From Anoxybacteroides tepidamans (GTDB lineage: Bacteria; Bacillota; Bacilli; Bacillales; Anoxybacillaceae), in the NCBI RefSeq assembly GCF_014201465.1, contig NZ_JACHEP010000004.1, positions 62,001-126,000 on the forward strand: a DNA stretch of 64,000 nucleotides. Reading direction: 5' to 3'. The notes under the pieces were generated by a model. It was given only the letters and a program-made list of their open reading frames with translations. It searched no databases and had not been told where the DNA came from. Of this stretch, positions 1-8,671 are shown piece by piece; the stretch's first letter is position 1; each line of letters opens with the position of its first letter. A program made the translations under genes and the position numbers.

Positions 1-2
1 TG

Positions 3-164
3 CTTTCGCTTTCTAACCAATTAAAAGCGGTGAAAAATGAAATTCGCGCGTTGGAAAAGAAAGTTGGCACGAACCAACCAGAGATTCAGAAATTAAAAGA
101 AAAAATTAAAGCATTAGATGAACAAATGCAGCAAAATAAAAAAGCGTTAATTACTTTGTTGTAA
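3..164 (+). CDS. C-terminal end of a coiled-coil protein (partial)
   Basis: Only the last 53 residues are in the window. The reading frame is open from base 3 and stops with TAA at 162-164. The peptide is rich in Lys, Glu and Gln with Leu/Ile at heptad-like spacing (for example KLKEKIKALDEQMQQNKKAL), so it is very probably a coiled coil or long helix. The family cannot be named from this fragment. A compact terminator follows at once, so this gene ends its own transcript and is not co-transcribed with the S-layer gene downstream. Confidence 0.6.
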   Translation, partial: LSLSNQLKAVKNEIRALEKKVGTNQPEIQKLKEKIKALDEQMQQNKKALITLL

Positions 165-165
165 T

Positions 166-192
166 GAGCACCAAATTTAGGTGCTCTTGTTC
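166..192 (+). terminator. Intrinsic terminator of the partial gene
   Basis: A perfect 7-bp stem, GAGCACC (166-172) with GGTGCTC (180-186), encloses a 7-nt AT loop and lies directly after the TAA stop. The T-tract that follows is short and interrupted, so it is a moderate terminator. Confidence 0.65.
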
Positions 193-300
193 ACGTATTT
201 TTCGAAAATAATGGTAAAATCGACCATGTGGTTGATGCGTATGCGCAAAAAAAGTTCTATTTCTGAAAAAAAATGCGTATAGATGTATAGTGTGTGATTT

Positions 301-339
301 TGTAATGGTTTTGTAATGGTTTTGTAATGAATTTGTAAT
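301..339 (+). promoter_or_regulatory. Four tandem WalR-type boxes upstream of the S-layer gene
   Basis: TGTAAT occurs at 301, 312, 323 and 334, exactly 11 bp apart, with 5-nt spacers. The published WalR (YycF) consensus in Bacillus is TGTWAH-N5-TGTWAH, so this is three overlapping perfect boxes. Seen in sequence: the repeats and phasing. Inferred: binding by WalR, which would tie S-layer expression to cell-wall homeostasis. No convincing sigma-A -35/-10 pair could be fixed in the AT-rich stretch 360-415, so whether the boxes activate or repress cannot be told. Confidence 0.65.
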
Positions 340-525
340 CGATTCGATAAGAGAATTGCCTAAAAAATTTGTATTTAAGACTAGAAATTACAAGAAAAAT
401 GTATTATTATAGTAAACGTGGAGAGATGGGGAAAGAACATCAAGATGTAGCAACATACGCACCATTTACTACTATTGCCTAGCGATAGGTTAATAGGAAT
501 GTTTTGCCCCAGTTAAATCTTTTAG

Positions 526-556
526 GCAATGAAATTACTAATCTTTATTTCATTGC
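526..556 (+). promoter_or_regulatory. Perfect 10-bp hairpin in the S-layer mRNA leader
   Basis: GCAATGAAAT (526-535) pairs perfectly with ATTTCATTGC (547-556) around an 11-nt loop. It ends 16 bases before the Shine-Dalgarno region (GAAGGGAG, about 573-580) and would leave that site exposed. Leader hairpins that stabilise long-lived S-layer transcripts are known in other bacteria, and this is a candidate. A smaller CCTA-GCGA-TAGG hairpin with a GNRA-type loop lies upstream at 478-489. Confidence 0.5.
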
Positions 557-590
557 TCTAAAGTTTAGATAAAGAAGGGAGACGTATTAT

Positions 591-3296
591 ATGAGCAAAA
601 AGAAAGCTATCAAACTTGCAACAGCAAGCGCAATTGCTGCAAGTGCATTCGTAGCTGCAAACCCAAACGCTTCTGAAGCGGCTACTAATGTAGATGCGGT
701 TGTAAGCCAAGCAAAAGCGCAAATGAGAAATGCATATTACACTTACAGCCACACAGTAACAAACACTGGTGAATTTGCAGACATCAAAGCTGTATATGCT
801 GAGTACAACAAAGCGAAAAAAGCGTATGCTGATGCGGTAGCATTAGTGAAAAAAGCAGGCGGCGCAAACAAAGACGCATACTTAGCTGACTTAGAAGCTA
901 CATATGAAGTATACATTACTTCACGTGTAATTCCTTACATTGACGCATACAACTATGCAGTGAAATTAGACGCAATGCGCCAAGAATTGCAAGCTGCTGT
1001 TGATGCGAAAGATCTTGCAAAAGTAGAAGAGCTTTATCACAAAATTTCTTATGAGTTAAAATCTCGCACAGTAATCTTAGATCGTGTTTACGGTCAAACA
1101 ACTCGCGACTTGCTTCGCTCTCAATTCAAAGCAGCTGCGCAACAACTTCGCGACAGCTTAATCTATGACGTAACTGTTTCTATGAAATTAAAAGCAGCTG
1201 AAGAAGCAACAAACAAAGGCGACCTAGCTGCAGCTGAAAAAGCATTAGCAGAAGCTCAAGACGCATTAACGAAAGCAACTGCGTTCAAAGCTGACTTAAC
1301 TACAAAACAAGCAACTGTAAAAGCTGCGTATGAGGCGAAAGTTGCTCCTGCAGTTGTAGGTGTAAGTGCGGTTAACTCTAGAACAGTACAAATCAAATTT
1401 AATAAACCAATTGATGCTTCAACTGTATTAGTTGATAAAGGTACTACTGATACGTCTGATGACACGTTGAAGACTACTTCAATTGTGTTTACTGCGCTTG
1501 ATGGGCAACCTGCTATCAGCCAAACAGATATTAAAGCATCTTTAAGCGATGATAAGAAAACTTTGACATTAGTTGCTGCTAACAGTGATTTCTTTACAAA
1601 ACGTTACGTTGTTGATATTAAGAACGTTAAAACAACTGATGGCAAGGATGTTCCTGCGTACACAACAACGATTGATACAACTGATTCAGTAAGACCTGCG
1701 GTTCTATCTTATTCTTATGCAGATAACGGCTTAACGTTAAAAGTTAAATTCTCTGAGCCGTTAAATAGCGTTGGTACAGTGAAGCTTTATGATGGAACGA
1801 CTGAAATTTCAGTATCTCCAAGCTTTACTGCTGGCAGCGATGAAATGACAATTAACTTAGCTTCTTCGTCTGTGCCAGTAAATAAAGCCTTAACATTGAA
1901 AATCTTTGGCGCTGTTGATTATAACGGAAACGTAATTAATCCAAACCCAGCAGAGCTAACAGTTATGAAAACTACTGTTGATACAACTAAACCTACTGTT
2001 CAAAGCGTTGAAGCAGTAAACGACAAGACTGTTAAAGTTACATTCAGTGAAAAATTATTAGGTAATCCAACAATTAAAATTGGCGGTACTACTGCTGCTT
2101 CCGTTTCTGTTGATTCTACAGGTTTAGTTTATACAGCAACATTGAATAGTGCTCAACTTGGGATTCAAGCAGTTGAAGTAAGCAGCTATACAGACCTTGC
2201 AGGTAACGTAGGAGATGCTTACACGAAAGTAGTAGAATTGAAAGCTGACACAACTGCTCCAAAACTAGTAAGCAGTCAAGTAGTGAAAATAAATGGTATT
2301 GAAAATCTTGTTCTTACATTCGACGAGGAAGTAACTACTCAGAATAATATTACTGTTGTGTCAAGCAACGACTATTATGTTGATGAAAACAATGTGCGCA
2401 AACAAGTTGGTGTGACACTTACAACAAATAGTACAAACTTCAAATTGTACAATCCTGTAAATGGTAAATCTAAATCTGTTGCATTAGATATTTCTTCTTT
2501 ACCAAAAGGAACATATACAGTTACTTTACCAACAGGAGCAACAGCTTTAGTTAAAGACTTAGCTTCGAACCCTAATGCATATGCTGAAGGTAAACAAATT
2601 ACATTTGTGCGTGGCACAGATAGCTTAACAACAAAACCTGCTCTTGATACTAATGTTAGTACGAACGGTGTTGAAGTAGTAGACAACAACACTTTACGTT
2701 TCACATTTACTCAAAACTTAGATGCTTCTGCGCTTAACTTGTCTAACTTTAATATTAACGGAGTAGCTTTATCAAAAGCTGTGTTTGATGGAGCAACGAA
2801 TAAAATTCTTGTAACTCTTGCTCCAGGGGCTAATACGTGGACAGGTACTCATGTAATTACAGTTAGCAACATTAAAAACGTGTCCGGTATTGCAATGGAT
2901 ACTGTTACTACGACAGAATCCATGAATGAAAACGTAGCTCCAACATTCACTGCAACATTAACTAGCGCAGATGTAATTAAAGTAACTTTCAGCGAGCCTG
3001 TTGCACATTCTACACTTTCAAATGCTATTACTGGTAACAACTTTACAGTTAAAGTTGATGGTACATTAAATAATGTAACAGGAGTTTATACTGATAGCGC
3101 TGCTACAACTCCAGTATCTGCAACTGGTAATACTGGCTATAAAACTGTTTACTTGAAATTAGCAACTCCTGTAACTGACTTAACTAAACCAATTACTGTA
3201 AGCGCAACGAACCTAGTTGATGTTAGTGCAGAAGGTGCATCTCCAACTGTTGTAGGTAACACTGTTTCAAGTGACGTAGTAAACGTTGCAAAATAA
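591..3296 (+). CDS. S-layer protein, SbsC type
   Basis: This 901-residue protein would form the crystalline surface layer. Residues 1-30 are a Sec signal peptide: a KKK start, an Ala-rich core and a cleavage site after NASEA. Residues 31 to about 250 are helical and match the G. stearothermophilus SbsC N-terminal domain as I know it (AYYTYSHTVT, KKAYADAVALVKKAGGA, LDRVYGQTTRDLLRSQF). In SbsC that domain binds the secondary cell wall polymer. The remainder is a chain of Ig-like Big/SbsA modules marked by repeats such as VKVTFSE and DTTKPTV. There is no SLH domain. SbsC itself is about 1,100 residues, so this protein has fewer Ig modules. ATG 591 has a good Shine-Dalgarno (GAAGGGAG). Flanking terminators make it monocistronic. 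Confidence 0.93.
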   Translation: MSKKKAIKLATASAIAASAFVAANPNASEAATNVDAVVSQAKAQMRNAYYTYSHTVTNTGEFADIKAVYAEYNKAKKAYADAVALVKKAGGANKDAYLADLEATYEVYITSRVIPYIDAYNYAVKLDAMRQELQAAVDAKDLAKVEELYHKISYELKSRTVILDRVYGQTTRDLLRSQFKAAAQQLRDSLIYDVTVSMKLKAAEEATNKGDLAAAEKALAEAQDALTKATAFKADLTTKQATVKAAYEAKVAPAVVGVSAVNSRTVQIKFNKPIDASTVLVDKGTTDTSDDTLKTTSIVFTALDGQPAISQTDIKASLSDDKKTLTLVAANSDFFTKRYVVDIKNVKTTDGKDVPAYTTTIDTTDSVRPAVLSYSYADNGLTLKVKFSEPLNSVGTVKLYDGTTEISVSPSFTAGSDEMTINLASSSVPVNKALTLKIFGAVDYNGNVINPNPAELTVMKTTVDTTKPTVQSVEAVNDKTVKVTFSEKLLGNPTIKIGGTTAASVSVDSTGLVYTATLNSAQLGIQAVEVSSYTDLAGNVGDAYTKVVELKADTTAPKLVSSQVVKINGIENLVLTFDEEVTTQNNITVVSSNDYYVDENNVRKQVGVTLTTNSTNFKLYNPVNGKSKSVALDISSLPKGTYTVTLPTGATALVKDLASNPNAYAEGKQITFVRGTDSLTTKPALDTNVSTNGVEVVDNNTLRFTFTQNLDASALNLSNFNINGVALSKAVFDGATNKILVTLAPGANTWTGTHVITVSNIKNVSGIAMDTVTTTESMNENVAPTFTATLTSADVIKVTFSEPVAHSTLSNAITGNNFTVKVDGTLNNVTGVYTDSAATTPVSATGNTGYKTVYLKLATPVTDLTKPITVSATNLVDVSAEGASPTVVGNTVSSDVVNVAK

Positions 3297-3327
3297 TATT
3301 TTAGGTGTGTGATTGTTTCAAAATGAG

Positions 3328-3365
3328 AAGTCCTGCAGAGAGATATCTCTCTTGCAGGACTTTTT
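3328..3365 (+). terminator. Strong terminator after the S-layer gene
   Basis: AAGTCCTGCA (3328-3337) pairs with TGCAGGACTT (3353-3362). The inner GAGAGA/TCTCTC arms extend the stem, and a T-run follows. It separates the S-layer gene from the glycan cluster. Confidence 0.85.
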
Positions 3366-3463
3366 ACTTATACTCTAATGATATCTTGCTCTGTTTATTG
3401 TATAAAATTTGAATAAATTTACCCTTTTTTAGAGATCATGGGTATATTTGTTTGAAGAAACAC

Positions 3464-3492
3464 TTGCTTTATTGATAATAATCTACTAAAAT
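3464..3492 (+). promoter_or_regulatory. Probable sigma-A promoter of the S-layer glycan cluster
   Basis: TTGCTT (3464-3469), a 17-bp spacer, then TAAAAT (3487-3492), 48 bp upstream of the first cluster gene. An inverted repeat, TCTACTAAAA with TTTTAGTAGA, spans the -10 and the early transcript, which could make it a regulated site. Motif match only. Confidence 0.45.
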
Positions 3493-3540
3493 TTACAGGT
3501 AGAGGATTGTCGATTTTTAGTAGAATGAGGCGAATAAACA

Positions 3541-4023
3541 ATGAGCGAAAGACTCAATCGGTATGTATTCTTTGGTTTGATCGTTTTTGTTTTTGCTGGT
3601 ATTGGCTATGCTTATTGGAAAGGGGAACGGCAAGACCAGCAGTTTAAGCAGGATTATATTCAGTATCAGCAAGCTTTTGAATGGATCAAGCAAAGCAATG
3701 GGGAGCAAGCGCTGCAATTATTGCAGCCGCTTTTAAAGAAATATCCGGACCGTTATAACATTATGCGCTATGTTGGGTTAGCCTATGCGATGAAGAACGA
3801 CTTTCGACGCGCATCTCTTTATTATGAAAAAGCTATTACACAACGGCCTTTCCTGCAGGAAGATCCGATTTTCACATTACAGTTCGGCGAGATTTTGTAT
3901 TTTAATGGGGAGTACGCAAAGGCGAAGGCATATCTCGAAAAAAGTAAGCAGCTGCCGGGATCCGAAAACTACCATTCTAGAATTGATGAACTTCTGACCC
4001 TCATTCATAAACGAACAAAATAA
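3541..4023 (+). CDS. Membrane-anchored TPR protein at the head of the glycan cluster
   Basis: The product has 160 residues. One transmembrane segment (about 8-25) is followed by a soluble part with two or three tetratricopeptide-like units (QALQLLQPLLKKYP, YVGLAYAMKNDFRRASLYYEKAI, FNGEYAKAKAYLEKS). TPR units usually hold protein partners, so this may be a scaffold for the ligase-like protein encoded 22 bp downstream. Its place, first gene after the S-layer gene and before a WsaB-like gene, matches wsaA of the Geobacillus slg cluster, but I assign it by position and shape only. No catalytic motif is seen. Confidence 0.7.
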   Translation: MSERLNRYVFFGLIVFVFAGIGYAYWKGERQDQQFKQDYIQYQQAFEWIKQSNGEQALQLLQPLLKKYPDRYNIMRYVGLAYAMKNDFRRASLYYEKAITQRPFLQEDPIFTLQFGEILYFNGEYAKAKAYLEKSKQLPGSENYHSRIDELLTLIHKRTK

Positions 4024-4045
4024 TCGCTACATAAGGTGGATGGCT

Positions 4046-5626
4046 ATGTCTGATTTATATAGATATTTAAAAATTGAGCGCGATGAGGAAGAAGACAGGC
4101 TTGAAATAGAAAAAGTAGATCGATTCTTGTTTTTCGGACTCATCTTTACTTTAGTCTTTGTTCCATTATTAACAAGAGTACATATTACCGATTATATCAG
4201 CCCGTCCATTACGGAAACGGATATTTTGGATACGGGAAAGAAAGCAGATGTATTTACTTATTACAAACACATTTTATTGCTAATTTCCACTGCATGTTTA
4301 AGTCTACTATTTATATATAAGGTTGCCGTGCTTAGATACTCTATACCAAAAACAAAAATAAACATATCGTTAGCTTTGTTAGCGATCTTTATTACTTTGT
4401 CGGTTGTTTTTGCGCCGTATAAGACGCTTGCCCTTTATGGAATGTATGACAGAAACGAGGGGGCTATTACGTATCTTTGTTATTTAATGTTGTTTTTTAT
4501 CGCTGCGAATATTCATTATACAGAGAAGAGGCTAAAATGGGCGTTATATTGCCTATACCCATTTGTGCTGATTAACGCTTTGTTGGGGATTGTTAATTTT
4601 TACGGTTATAACGTACTCGAATTAAACTGGGTGAAAAAATTGCTTTACTCAAATCTTCCCCAAGGCGCAAAATTGACGGAAGGTTCGCGGTTACTTGCGA
4701 CCATTAACCACGGGAACTATGTAAGTGGGGTTTCGGCTGTTCTTACGACCCTTTTCTTCACTTGGGCATTATTAGATAAAAATAAGATCAGAAGTATTAT
4801 AAATTTCGTGATGTCTTTACTATGTTTTGCGATGTTGTTAAGTTCTCTTTCGGTTAGTGGATTTCTTACATTAATGCTTACCCTTCCGCTTGTCTTTTCG
4901 CTTGTTTTTAAAGCAATATACAAACGTAAATTCGCAGTTACTTTTGCCGTTTTTTTAGTCGGAGCAGCATGCATTTATGTTGTCATGGTAAACCATAATC
5001 CGAAAGTATGGGATGAAACGTTTGGGTTTTTTATAAAAAGCAATCCGTTTGCGGAAGCTCGTGCTGTAGTCAATGAATTCCAGCAAGCTTTTGATGCAAG
5101 TCATGTATATGCGAAAACAGGATCGAATCAAGAAAATAAGGAGTATCAACTTCCACAACTTCCTGAATCAGGAGTTGGTCCTGGATCGGGACGTTTATAC
5201 ATATGGAAAAAAACGTGGGAACTTATTCAGTATCGTCCATTATTTGGATACGGTCTTGATACACTTCCTTACTTTTTCCCGCAAGATGACCCTGAAAAGC
5301 AAGCCAATATCGAGACATATACTGTTATAGTCGATAAGCCGCATAACATGTACATCGGTATTGCTTACGGAGCTGGTGTGATTGCCCTGCTTGCGTTTGT
5401 TGCTTTCATTGTCAACATTGGGATATTGACAATACAACGTTTGATCAATACGAAATTAGTTGATGATAAACAAGCTATTTTCGCAAGCGTCGCTATCGCT
5501 TGTGGTGCGTATCTCATTCAGGCGTTATTTAACGATTCCATCATCGGTACAGCCGTAATATTCTGGATATTGCTTGGATTGTTAGTTTCTTTCCTTATGC
5601 AAAATAAGCAGGAAAAAGTGAGTTGA
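4046..5626 (+). CDS. O-antigen-ligase-like membrane protein, probable S-layer oligosaccharyltransferase (WsaB-like)
   Basis: 526 residues with about ten to twelve hydrophobic segments and a long outside loop (about residues 325-400) ending in a GRLYIWKKTWELIQYRPLFGYG region, typical of the Wzy_C/O-antigen ligase family. In the Geobacillus slg cluster a protein of this type (WsaB) is proposed to transfer the finished glycan from lipid carrier to the S-layer protein; this gene sits in the same place. ATG 4046 is preferred to ATG 4040 because AAGGTGG (4034-4040) gives it normal spacing. The next gene starts 6 bp after its stop. Confidence 0.75.
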   Translation: MSDLYRYLKIERDEEEDRLEIEKVDRFLFFGLIFTLVFVPLLTRVHITDYISPSITETDILDTGKKADVFTYYKHILLLISTACLSLLFIYKVAVLRYSIPKTKINISLALLAIFITLSVVFAPYKTLALYGMYDRNEGAITYLCYLMLFFIAANIHYTEKRLKWALYCLYPFVLINALLGIVNFYGYNVLELNWVKKLLYSNLPQGAKLTEGSRLLATINHGNYVSGVSAVLTTLFFTWALLDKNKIRSIINFVMSLLCFAMLLSSLSVSGFLTLMLTLPLVFSLVFKAIYKRKFAVTFAVFLVGAACIYVVMVNHNPKVWDETFGFFIKSNPFAEARAVVNEFQQAFDASHVYAKTGSNQENKEYQLPQLPESGVGPGSGRLYIWKKTWELIQYRPLFGYGLDTLPYFFPQDDPEKQANIETYTVIVDKPHNMYIGIAYGAGVIALLAFVAFIVNIGILTIQRLINTKLVDDKQAIFASVAIACGAYLIQALFNDSIIGTAVIFWILLGLLVSFLMQNKQEKVS

Positions 5627-5632
5627 TTTTAA

Positions 5633-6616
5633 ATGGAGATGCCATTGGTTTCGATTGTGGTTGCTACGTATTTTCCGCGTACAGATTTTTTCGAGAAACA
5701 GTTGCAAAGCTTGAATAATCAAACGTACGAAAATATTGAAATCATCATCTGTGATGATAGTGCTAATGATGCAGAGTATGAAAAAGTAAAGAAAACGGCG
5801 GAAAATATTATCTCTAGGTTTCCATGCAAGGTAATAAGAAATGAAAAGAATGTTGGGAGCAATAAGACCTTTGAGCGACTAACAAAAGAAGCCAATGGCG
5901 ATTATATTTGTTACTGCGATCAAGATGATATATGGCTTTCTGAAAAGGTGGAGCGCTTAGTGAGTCACATCACGAAACATCATTGCACACTCGTATATTC
6001 TGATTTGAGCTTAATAGATGAAAATGATCGTATCATTCATAAGAGTTTTAAGAGAAGCAATTTTAGACTAAAACATGTCCATGGTGACAATACTTTTGCT
6101 CACCTAATTAATAGAAATAGCGTCACAGGATGTGCAATGATGATTAGGACTGATGTTGCGAAGAGTGCGATACCTTTTCCAAGTTACGATGAGTATGTAC
6201 ACGACCATTGGCTCGCTATTTGTGCAGCTGCAAGAGGAAGAATAGGGTATATCCACGATCCAATGGTTTTATATAGAATGCATCCAAATAATCAGATAGG
6301 TAAAAAAAGACTTAGTAACATTTATACTATAGATGACTATGTATATTATAGGATAAAGAAACAGTTCAATAGATACGAATTTATATTATCGAATTTATGG
6401 TTAACAGGTGAATACAAAGAAATCGTATATTATCATATTGAAATTGCAAAAATGAGATTAGATTTAAGTAATAAGATATCTTTAAGAAACTTACTTAAGT
6501 ACCTAAAATTAGCCAAATTTGATTTCCTTCTGTTTATATTTGAAGTTCTCCTCTTTACATTCTTAAGAAATAATAGCTCTTGTTTTTTTAAAATAATAAA
6601 ATATTTAAAACTATAG
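5633..6616 (+). CDS. GT2 glycosyltransferase (possible WsaC position)
   Basis: A 327-residue inverting GT-A enzyme. The N-terminal half carries the GT2 core: VSIVVATYFPR, IICDDSANDAEY, the NVGSNKT nucleotide-binding turn and a CDQDDIWL DxD-type motif near residue 100. The C-terminal half is helical with a hydrophobic tail (about 290-315) that may bind the membrane. The gene looks mosaic: the first 600 bases have the composition of the flanking genes, while from about 6300 onward the DNA becomes very AT-rich, like the genes that follow. The acceptor and sugar cannot be told; rhamnose is likely because rmlACBD is in the cluster. Confidence 0.8.
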   Translation: MEMPLVSIVVATYFPRTDFFEKQLQSLNNQTYENIEIIICDDSANDAEYEKVKKTAENIISRFPCKVIRNEKNVGSNKTFERLTKEANGDYICYCDQDDIWLSEKVERLVSHITKHHCTLVYSDLSLIDENDRIIHKSFKRSNFRLKHVHGDNTFAHLINRNSVTGCAMMIRTDVAKSAIPFPSYDEYVHDHWLAICAAARGRIGYIHDPMVLYRMHPNNQIGKKRLSNIYTIDDYVYYRIKKQFNRYEFILSNLWLTGEYKEIVYYHIEIAKMRLDLSNKISLRNLLKYLKLAKFDFLLFIFEVLLFTFLRNNSSCFFKIIKYLKL

Positions 6617-6657
6617 TAGCTCTATTTAAACGCTTAAAGTTGTAGATGGAGGAATTT

Positions 6658-7467
6658 ATGGTGTCTGTTAATTTTTTAGTAAATAATTTTAAAGTTATTA
6701 GGGAGCATAGATATATACTAATTCAATTAATAAAAAAAGATTTACAAAATAGATATGTAGGCTCTTTTTTAGGGTTATTCTGGGCGTTTTTTCCTCCACT
6801 TGTTAACATAGGGGTTTTTTGGTTTATATTCGAAGTAGGTTTTAAATCTGTGCCAGTTAACAACTATCCATTTATACTATGGTTATTGACAGGGATGATA
6901 CCTTGGTTTTTTATTTCAGATTCTATTAGTTATTCTTCTACATCTATTTTAGATAATAAGTTTCTTGTAAAGAATGTGGTTTTTAAATTAAATATTCTTC
7001 CTTTTGTAAGAATATGCTCTTCTTTAATTATTCATTTGTTTTTCGTTTTAGTTCTATTGTTATTTTTTTCTTTCTATGGGTACAAACCCAAGATTTATAA
7101 TTTACAAGTAATTTATTATATTTTATGTACAATAACTCTCGTATATGGAATTTCGTTAATAACCTCTTCCTTAATCATTTTTGTAAAGGATTTAGGGCAG
7201 TTTTTAGCATTAATATTACAAATAGCTTTTTGGATTACTCCAATTTTTTGGTCATTAAATCTTTTGCCATCAAAATATCATTTACTCATTAAACTAAATC
7301 CATTTTATTATGTTGTAGAAGGATATAGGAATTCGTTTATATATAACGCTTGGTTTTGGCAGTATCCCCGTCAGACATTGTTTTTTTGGGGTGTAACATT
7401 TTTTACGATAGGTCTAGGTACATATCTTTATAGAAAACTTAGACCTCATTTTGCCGATGTGATTTAG
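6658..7467 (+). CDS. wzm: ABC-2 polysaccharide exporter, membrane subunit (Wzm)
   Basis: A 269-residue protein with six predicted membrane spans. The amphipathic N-terminal stretch ends in LIKKDLQNRYVGSFLGLFWA, followed by FFPPLVN, which is typical of Wzm/TagG/RfbA permeases. With the ATPase encoded next it would move lipid-linked glycan chains out of the cytoplasm. ATG 6658 is chosen over ATG 6646 because GGAGG at 6648-6652 sits five bases before it. The gene is strikingly AT-rich, with many ATA and TTA codons. Confidence 0.9.
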   Translation: MVSVNFLVNNFKVIREHRYILIQLIKKDLQNRYVGSFLGLFWAFFPPLVNIGVFWFIFEVGFKSVPVNNYPFILWLLTGMIPWFFISDSISYSSTSILDNKFLVKNVVFKLNILPFVRICSSLIIHLFFVLVLLLFFSFYGYKPKIYNLQVIYYILCTITLVYGISLITSSLIIFVKDLGQFLALILQIAFWITPIFWSLNLLPSKYHLLIKLNPFYYVVEGYRNSFIYNAWFWQYPRQTLFFWGVTFFTIGLGTYLYRKLRPHFADVI

Positions 7468-7483
7468 GGTGGTGGATGGGAAA

Positions 7484-8671
7484 ATGTTTAACAGAGAAGA
7501 AGCGATTATAGTAGAAAATCTTACTAAAATATACAAACTATACGAAAACCCTTTAGATAGAGTGAGAGAAGCAATCAGTTTTTCAAGGAAAAAGTATCAC
7601 AAAGAGCATTATGCGCTTGACAATATTTCTTTTAAAGTGAGTAAAGGAGAGACAGTAGGAGTTTTAGGGCTAAATGGTTCAGGAAAATCGACTTTGTTAA
7701 AGATAATATCAGGAGTTCTAAAACCTTCTAAAGGGAAAGTATCGGTCAATGGGAAAGTGTCTTCTATTCTAGAATTAGGTGCAGGGTTCAATCCTGAATA
7801 TACTGGAATTGAAAATATTTATCTTAACGGATCTTTACTTGGTTTAACAAAAAAACAGATAGAGAGCAATTTAGATAAGATAATTAAATTTGCAGACATA
7901 GGTGATTTTATAAACTATCCAGTAAAACTATACTCAAGTGGAATGTACGCTCGACTTGCATTTTCAGTTGCGATTAATGTAGATCCTGATATTTTAGTAG
8001 TCGACGAAGCACTATCTGTAGGAGACATGTATTTTCAGGAAAAATCTTTTACTAAAATGAAAGAATTTAGAAGGAAAAATAAAACTATTTTCTTTGTAAG
8101 TCATTCTATATCAAGTGTTAGAAATTTTTGTGACAGAGCTATTTGGTTAGAAAAAGGAAAAGTAAAGATGGATGGTCAAGCCGATGTAGTCTGTAGCGAG
8201 TACCAAAATTATATTAATAGTCAGAAGAGTAGATATTTGAGCGTGCAAAGGTTAAATAGTAATTTTTTGAATAAAATTTACATTAAAAATGTTAAAACTG
8301 ACAAATTTTTATATACTTTGGATGATGATATCTATATAAATATTGAATTAGAATTTAACGAATATATAAAGGATTACGGTATAGGAGTAATTATATATGA
8401 TGAACAAGGTAACATTGTTACTTTATACAATACTGTAAGGGATGATATATATTTTGATAAACCGATAAAAAGTTTTTGTTTAAAAATACCTCAAAATGAT
8501 TTTGTAAAAGGTACATACTATGGTTCGGTAATAATTTCTGATGAGTTATCAATGTTTCCTTATGATAGACAGGATTACGTTTTAGAGTTCCAAGTTGAAA
8601 ATAAAAAAAATAAAAATGGTATTCCTTTAGCTGAAGGAAAGTTTAGGAGTAAGCATCTATGGATATATTAG
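7484..8671 (+). CDS. wzt: ABC polysaccharide exporter, ATP-binding subunit (Wzt) with C-terminal glycan-binding domain
   Basis: 395 residues from ATG 7484 (GTG 7469 is an alternative). It has Walker A GLNGSGKST, the signature YSSGMYARLAF, Walker B ILVVDEALSVGD and the switch FVSHS. Residues from about 250 onward form a separate beta-rich domain (YIKNVKT, IYINIELEF, GVIIYDEQGN). In Wzt proteins this C-terminal domain recognises a chemically marked chain end before export. Its presence predicts that the glycan of this strain carries a terminal cap, yet no methyltransferase is seen in the cluster. It overlaps the next gene by 13 bp. Confidence 0.92.
   Translation: MFNREEAIIVENLTKIYKLYENPLDRVREAISFSRKKYHKEHYALDNISFKVSKGETVGVLGLNGSGKSTLLKIISGVLKPSKGKVSVNGKVSSILELGAGFNPEYTGIENIYLNGSLLGLTKKQIESNLDKIIKFADIGDFINYPVKLYSSGMYARLAFSVAINVDPDILVVDEALSVGDMYFQEKSFTKMKEFRRKNKTIFFVSHSISSVRNFCDRAIWLEKGKVKMDGQADVVCSEYQNYINSQKSRYLSVQRLNSNFLNKIYIKNVKTDKFLYTLDDDIYINIELEFNEYIKDYGIGVIIYDEQGNIVTLYNTVRDDIYFDKPIKSFCLKIPQNDFVKGTYYGSVIISDELSMFPYDRQDYVLEFQVENKKNKNGIPLAEGKFRSKHLWIY

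Noticed and set aside
301-339. Short direct repeats as a possible CRISPR array or PhoP box
   Set aside because: Units are 6 bp with 5-bp spacers, far too short for CRISPR. The opposite-strand ATTACA reading fits a PhoP box less well than TGTAAT-N5-TGTAAT fits the WalR consensus.
470-560. Possible cyclic-di-GMP or other riboswitch in the S-layer leader
   Set aside because: A GNRA-type hairpin and a second stem are present, but the conserved core bases of known riboswitch classes are not seen.
2375-2704. Open frame on the minus strand inside the S-layer gene
   Set aside because: It is a shadow of the strongly coding plus frame, with no ribosome site and no recognisable motif; the same holds for the other antisense frames inside large genes.
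591-3296. SLH domains in the S-layer protein
   Set aside because: No SLH motif is present at either end; the anchor is the SbsC-type N-terminal domain.
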